A stretch of 34,923 nucleotides of DNA from Baffinella frigidus (lineage: Eukaryota > Cryptophyceae > Cryptomonadales > Baffinellaceae). Where the stretch lies: contig MU647010.1 in the NCBI GenBank assembly GCA_026770585.1, positions 189,534 to 224,456 on the forward strand, given 5' to 3'. The position numbers and the translations under genes are program-made. The notes under the pieces are model-generated. The model was not told the origin of the DNA. It saw only the letters and a list, made by a program, of their open reading frames with translations, and ran no database searches. This document shows, piece after piece, positions 30,170-34,923 of this stretch. Each line of letters opens with the position of its first letter. The stretch's first letter is position 1.

Positions 30170-30550
30170 CTAGTTGTCTGAAGCCATGGGCTCTAGTTCA
30201 CTGATCCATGGGTCATGCTTCCCCTTTGGGAGGGGGTTCAGGCCAGGGGGGGTGCGAGCGATGCACACCACGCTCGCCGTTCTCTCCACCCCAGCGCACT
30301 TCGCGCCCTTCTTGGGGACCTTCACAGCGCCATTGTGAGGGATCCTGCGCTGTGTCTCGCTCGCTGACAAGCTCCCATCTTCCCTGCTCTCTGCCTCTGA
30401 CGACAGCTCCTCGTTCTCTGGGACAACAAACTTGCAAAGGTCATGCTGGACCGCGTCGTTAGGTTCGCCCTCGTCATGAGATTTGGGTTGGTGGGGCCGC
30501 ACGGATCCATCGCCAGACTCACTGAAAGCGAGGTGATGGCACTGTCTCAT
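30170..30550 (-). CDS. Possible hypothetical protein or terminal exon, 126 aa
   Basis: From ATG (30550) the frame runs 126 codons to a stop at 30170-30172. The product is hydrophilic and acidic in the middle (HDEGEPNDAVQHDL, NEELSSEAESREDGS), then basic (KVPKKGAKC), without a recognised domain. An acceptor-like CTCGCTTTCAG lies inside, so the true exon could start there, with upstream exons further right. It would extend the alternating gene orientation, and its sense strand is the C-rich strand of the neighbouring repeats. No homology supports it. The interval 29779-30169 shows nothing else. Confidence 0.35.
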   Translation of the reverse strand: MRQCHHLAFSESGDGSVRPHQPKSHDEGEPNDAVQHDLCKFVVPENEELSSEAESREDGSLSASETQRRIPHNGAVKVPKKGAKCAGVERTASVVCIARTPPGLNPLPKGKHDPWISELEPMASDN

Positions 30551-31365
30551 CGTCGGCGACGAAGCCAAGTAGGGATCCTACAACTCTCTGCCCGCCGCGA
30601 GACGCTTGGCCTCTTCTGACTCCCAGGCTCTAGACAGCCCAAGTTCTAAACCCTAAACCCTAAAGGATCTCGGCCTCCCGAGAAGATGTAGGCTGGTCCC
30701 TGCACCGCACACCCAACGACCTGTGTTTATGGTGTGAGGTTGAGAGTTTAGGGTTTAGGGTTTGGAATTGAGGGTTGAGAGTGGAGGGTTGAGAGTGGAG
30801 GGTTGCAGGCTGGGAGTTCAGGGTCTGAATAGGGTTGAGGGTTGTTCTTGGTTGAGGATTTTAGTTGGTTGAGGATTTTAGAGTGTGGGGTTTAAGGTTT
30901 GGGGTTTAGGGCTTAGGGCAGAGGGCAGAGGGTTGAGGGTTGAGGGTTCAGAGGGAAGGGTTACAGCTGGATGGTTCAGGGTTCAGGGTTTTGGGGTTGA
31001 GGGTTGTTGGGTGTTCATTGAGGTTTGAGGGTTGAGGATTGAGAGTTGTGGCTTGAAGTTTGAAGGTTTAGGGTTTAGGGGTTCGAATTTAGGGTTTAGG
31101 GTTCAGGGTTCAGGGTTCAGGGTTTGGGGTTTAGGGCTTAGGGTTGTAAAGGGGTCGTGGTTCAGGGTTGAGGGTTCAAGATCTAGCATTCAAGGTGTGG
31201 GGTTTTGGGTGGTTTTGGGTTGAGGTTTCAAATGTTAAGGTGTGAGGTGTAGGGTCTAGGGTCTACGTTTTGGGGTGTGGGGTCGGGGTTTGAGGTTTGG
31301 GTGTTGTGGCCTGGGGTTTAGGATTTAGTGATCAAGGGTCGGGGTTCATGGTTTAGGGTTTAGCA

Positions 31366-31642
31366 CTATCCCTTATCTGCCGAAAAAGGTACGTGATCAT
31401 TTTTTTTAGCAGGAATCAGGTGTAGGGATTCCAATTTAGCGGAGGACGGTTTTCCGGGTCTCATAAATCAGGAATTTCTCAATTCGTTGAGCACCAATTA
31501 CTCAATTTGTTCAGCTTAGCGAGCCTGACAAGCTGGTGTTTTTTTCATAATTTTCCATTAAGAGGCGGCCCAATTAGAAAATGCCAAAGTTGACATTTGA
31601 GCCTTTTGTCATCTCAGGATGACCCAGGCACATAAGGGATAG
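31366..31642. mobile_element. 277-bp MITE inserted in telomere-like repeat
   Basis: Ends are inverted repeats: CTATCCCTTATCTGCC at the left and GGCACATAAGGGATAG at the right, with one mismatch. The interior is AT-rich and unlike the surrounding heptamers, so the boundaries are sharp. No coding capacity. Confidence 0.7.
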
Positions 31643-31939
31643 ATCTGTTTAGGGTCAAGATTTTAGCGTTCAGGGTTTACGGTTTTCGGGAAGGGGGTCT
31701 GGTTTTAGGTTTGTGGGTCGCGGATTGAGGGTTGAGGGTCTAGGTTCCAGGTTTCGGGGTTTAGGGTTTGGGGTTTAATGGGCTATGTTGAGGGTTTAGG
31801 GTTCAGAATAGAGGGTTTGGAGTGATCCGCTTAATGGAGTCCACTTGGTAGGGTCCACTTGTCACCATAAGTGGCCAAGGTGGCCAGGATTAGTCAACCA
31901 AGATGAGGTATCTGTTAATGGAGCTTAACGATGGGATAC

Positions 31940-32100
31940 CATATTGGCCTTCAGCCGACTTGTTCGTCCTGGTGAGTGTGTGAGTTTGGGAACGATGTCG
32001 TATGCCTTCACACGCTCGATGAGGATGCCCATTAGCCGGTTTCTGCTCCGATGCTCTGCACCGGGGGGCCTGATTTGATCCAAAAGGACGCATTGCTTTT
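31940..32100 (-). CDS. Weak candidate internal exon in the right-end repeat tract
   Basis: Between an acceptor (TTGTCTGCAG) and a possible donor (AATATG|GTATCC) on the minus strand there is an open frame of 53 codons with protein-like composition (CVLLDQIRPPG, LMGILIERVKAYDIVPKL). It lies in the only sizeable unique island of the right-end tract. It could be an exon of a minus-strand gene ending near 30170. There is no domain and no independent support. Confidence 0.2.
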
Positions 32101-32872
32101 CTGCAGACAAGTTCCAGTGTCCGCCTATGTTGGGGGCTCAAAGAAATTGTAAGGACCTAAAAAAAACGTGAATGAATCTTGCTTAATCTGGTTGCATGGT
32201 CTAGAAAAGGGTATAGAAAAGGGTATCTGCTGTCCTGCCAGGTTATGAGTCCGGCATACCTCTCAAGGGTTGGGGGTTGAGGTTTGAGGGTCGAAGGTGG
32301 ACGATTCAGGGTTGAGGGTGGAGGGTTGAGGGCTGGGGGATGAGGGCTGAGGGATGAGGACTGAGGGTTTAGGGTTTAAGGTTTAGGGTTTAGGTTTTAG
32401 GGTTCAGGGTTCAGGGTTCAAGGTTTAAGGTTTTAGGTTTAGGATTTAGGATTTAGGGTTCATGGTTTAGGGTTTAGGGTTTATAGTTCAGGGTGCAGGG
32501 CTGGTGGCGTGGGGCTTTCGTCTTAAGATTTTATGTTTCTGGTTTCTGGTCCGAAAATGGACACTTGGCTCAAGTGGACGTGACTTGTGTAAAGTCGCTC
32601 CGGCTATCTCTATGTGAGGTATTATCCCCAGAAGGTTTATGTTTCAGGGTTATGGTTTATAAATGATACTCCATAAAGGTTTTGGGAAATAGAGTCTCGG
32701 TTTTAGGGTCGAGGGTTGAGGGTTGAGGGTTTCAGGTCTAGTGTTTAGGGGGTTGGGTTTAGGGTTTAGGGTTTAGGGTTTAGGGTTTATGGTTTAGGGT
32801 TTAGAGTTTGGGGTTAAGGGTTTAGGGTTAAGCGTTTAAGGTGTGGGGTTTATGGACAGAGTTTAGGGTTTA

Positions 32873-32956
32873 GTGGCCCGGCAGTCAAATTTGAAGTGGC
32901 CCGGCAGTCAAATTTGTGGCCCGGCAGTCAAATTTGTGGCCCGGCAGTCAAATTTG
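32873..32956. repeat. 20-bp tandem repeat, four units
   Basis: Four copies of GTGGCCCGGCAGTCAAATTT; the first is separated by GAA. They abut a partial inverted copy of the module found at 3671-3822. Confidence 0.9.
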
Positions 32957-32961
32957 AATGA

Positions 32962-33030
32962 CAAGCGGTCCTAGGCAGGACCTAGGGCCTTGCGGTAGAG
33001 CGTATGAGTCTTTTGGCCACTTGAGGGATA
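32962..33030 (-). repeat. Partial inverted copy of the ~145-bp module
   Basis: The reverse complement carries TATCCCTCAAGTGGCC, CATACGCTCTACCGCAAGGC, CCCTAGGTCCTGCCTAGGACC, matching the order of motifs in 3671-3822 and 4039-4182 with substitutions. It is again flanked by telomere-like repeats. Confidence 0.55.
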
Positions 33031-33187
33031 GGGTTTAGGGTTCAGGGTTTAGGGTTCAGGGTTAGGGTTTCTGGTTCAGGATGTAGGGTTACGGGTTTAG
33101 GGTTGTGGGTCTATGGTTAAGGGTTTAGTGTTTGAGGTGCAGGGTTAAGGATTGAGGACTCAGGGCGGATTCCATGCAGGAGACTCA

Positions 33188-33487
33188 AGGCTGATTCTAT
33201 GTGTCGTTAAACACAATTCAAAGTCAATTATTGACTTTGGTTTATTTCGAATCCGAGCAGATTTGCATGCAAACCATAACGCTTCAACCATAAACCCGTT
33301 TTCAGCAGGGAATCAACGTCGAAACGTTGCGAGTACGAGCTCGCATTAAAAAAAGGCTGATACAATTCAGTTAAAAACGCAACATTTCAGTAGGTTTCAC
33401 ACAATTCGAGCTCAAAGTGGCCGCAAACGTGTTACGGCAACTTTGAATTAAAAATTCTGTATTTTGTCCTCACATAGAATCAAGCCT
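33188..33487. mobile_element. 300-bp AT-rich MITE
   Basis: Terminal inverted repeats AGGCTGATTCTATGTG (33188) and CACATAGAATCAAGCCT (33471-33487). The interior is AT-rich with a small palindrome (CAAAGTCAATTATTGACTTTG, about 33219-33239). Telomere-like heptamers resume at once after the right end. Confidence 0.75.
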
Positions 33488-33680
33488 CAGGGTTTGGGGT
33501 TTAGGGTTTAGGGTTTATGGTTTAGGGTTTAGGGTTTAGGGTTTAGGGTGCAGGGTTCAGGGTTTAGGGTTTAGGTTTTGAGGTTTAGGGTTTCTAACCC
33601 TAAAGGGTTGAGAGTTTGGTCGAGAGCTCGAGGTTTAAAATTTAGGTTTAAAGATGTAAGGTTTAGGGGTTTAGGATTAG

Positions 33681-33937
33681 GATATTCGGGGGATACTACT
33701 CCGTGTAGGATGACCGGGGTGACTTTACACACAGTCACGTCCATAGGGCTCATAACCTCTGGCGGAAGGGCTCCGCTCGGGCGCGAGAGACACACGAAGA
33801 CATCATGTGGGGGCTAGGCTTCACTGAGAGGAGGACAGGACCGCACGTGCCGTGGGCGTATATCTCCTTATCATGGACGTGACTGTGTGTAAAGTCACTC
33901 CGGTCATCCTACACGGGGTAGGCTCCCCGGAGATAGG
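33681..33937. mobile_element. ~257-bp MITE with long terminal inverted repeats
   Basis: 33701-33744 and 33873-33916 are inverted repeats matching at 43 of 44 positions (core GACTTTACACACAGTCACGT); weaker pairing extends to the outer edges. A degenerate half-copy lies at about 32576-32634 (GGACGTGACTTGTGTAAAGTC). No coding capacity. Confidence 0.8.
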
Positions 33938-34923
33938 GTTTTGGGTATACGGTATAGAGGGTATGCGGTTTAGGGTTTAGAGTTCAAGGTTGAGGGTGCA
34001 GGGTTGAGGGCTCAGGGTTCAGGATTTAGGGTTCAGGGCGCAGGGCTTGGGGTTTAGGTTTTGGGGTTTAGGTTTTAGGGGTTAGGTTTTAGGGTTTAGG
34101 GTTTAGGGTTGAGGTTTGAGGGTTCAGGGTTTGGGGTTTGGGTTTTGGGGTTTGGGGTTTATGTTGTTCAGGGTTCAGGGGTTGAGGTTGGTGGTTTAGG
34201 GTTAGGATTGAGGGGGTTGCGTTTAAAGGTTAGGGTGCAGGGTTTAGTGTTGAGGGCGCAGGGCTGAGTGTTTAGAGAGTTTGAGGTTTTAAGGTTTATT
34301 GTCATGGGGTTAGGGTTTAGGGTTCAGGGTTTAGGGGTAAGGATTCAAAGTTCACGATTCAGTGCTTAAGGTTGGGGGTTTGTGGTTCAGGGTTTGGTTT
34401 GAGCATTTCGGGTTTAGGGTTTAGGGTTCGTTTAGGTTTAGGGCGCAGGGCTTAGGGTTTACGTTTTTATTTTTTAGGTTTTAGGGGGTTTAGGGTTTGG
34501 GGTTTAAGGTTTAGGATTCAGGGCTCAGGGTTGGGGGTTTAGGGTTTAGGGTTAAGTTTTAGGGTTTAGGGTTTAGAGTAAAAGGTTCCAGGTTTGAGGT
34601 TGAAGTTTTATGGTTTAAGGTTTGGTGTTTATGGTTGATGGTTTGAGGTTTAGCGTTTACGGTTTAGTGTAATTTGAGGATTTTACGGTTGGCAAAACCG
34701 GAGGGACGCCGATTCTTGTCCGAAGCTGACAAAACATCCACTTCCTATCATTTTTTCTCAGCGACTCGAACCAACTGGTTACGAACCCCATAATTGCAAT
34801 CGCAATTCTTGGTTTCCAGCATCGCCATTGGACCTCACGGTTTTTCATTGCCATCGGACCTCAAGGGTTTCGAGCCTCGAGACCTGTTGAGAATTTCCAT
34901 ATTTATTTTCCCCGAACCCCCCC

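Larger units (their letters stand above)
30715..34680. repeat. Right-end telomere-like repeat tract (~4 kb, interrupted)
   Basis: Degenerate TTTAGGG/TTGAGGG/TTCAGGG heptamers on the + strand occupy most of the interval (30715-31365, 31643-31815, 32255-32525, 32640-32880, 33020-33170, 33488-33680, 33937-34680). The islands between them are MITEs (31366, 33188, 33681), unique sequence (31820-32255), a partial inverted module (32962) and a 20-bp repeat (32873). The last 240 bp (34681-34923) are unique sequence with nothing I can name. The composition matches the intronic blocks at 15655-18330. Confidence 0.93.

Noticed and set aside
30715-34923. A true chromosome end
   Set aside because: The heptamers are degenerate, interrupted by MITEs and unique islands, the last 240 bp are unique, and similar arrays lie inside introns elsewhere in the window.

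Overview
This is nuclear DNA of a eukaryote, most likely a unicellular alga or other protist. Every recognisable gene is split into short exons joined by GT-AG introns, with a few GC-AG. Exons are GC-rich. The introns and the right end are full of degenerate plant/alveolate-type telomeric repeat (TTTAGGG/CCCTAAA). The lineage cannot be fixed from sequence alone. TTTAGGG-type repeats, GC donors and a G after most acceptors would suit a dinoflagellate-like alveolate, but the strictly alternating gene orientation does not.

Layout. (1) 491-1345 (+): last exon of a membrane protein with a ZU5-like ectodomain and a proline-rich tail. (2) 1679-2165: a collapsed, broken copy of parts of the next two genes. 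(3) 3234-6762 (-): a five-exon gene of unknown function (311 aa as modelled). (4) 7148-9259 (+): a GILT-family thiol reductase (276 aa). (5) 10122-11695: a non-autonomous DNA transposon with terminal inverted repeats. (6) 11779-19433 (-): an 11-exon gene fusing an FHA domain to an EMAP/EML-type HELP plus WD40 protein (837 aa). (7) 20024-25092 (+): an 11-exon M13 (neprilysin-like) zinc metallopeptidase (733 aa). (8) 26720-28308 (-): a PEX19-domain gene whose probable first exon carries a transmembrane segment. (9) 28586-29778 (+): a cysteine-rich secreted or membrane protein ending in a Ly6/uPAR-like CCxxDxCN motif. (10) 30170-34923: a possible terminal exon of a minus-strand gene, then about 4 kb of telomere-like repeat interrupted by MITEs.

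Exon models for genes 3, 4, 6, 7 and 9 were built by hand. Each keeps frame at every junction, and the 2514-, 2202- and 795-nt totals of genes 6, 7 and 9 divide exactly by three. Gene orientation alternates + - + - + - +, giving three head-to-head pairs (3/4, 6/7, 8/9) with 277-590 bp between start codons. No operon-like functional grouping is evident: the products belong to cytoskeleton, secretory/lysosomal redox, cell-surface proteolysis and peroxisome biogenesis.

The most striking feature is the telomere-like DNA. Large blocks fill introns of genes 3, 6 and 7, including almost all of a 2.86-kb intron, and in each the C-rich CCCTAAA strand is the sense strand of the host gene. The same rule applied to the right end predicts a minus-strand gene there. 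Several MITE-like inverted-repeat elements and a TACAGGGG-ended transposon family lie in intergenic DNA and introns.
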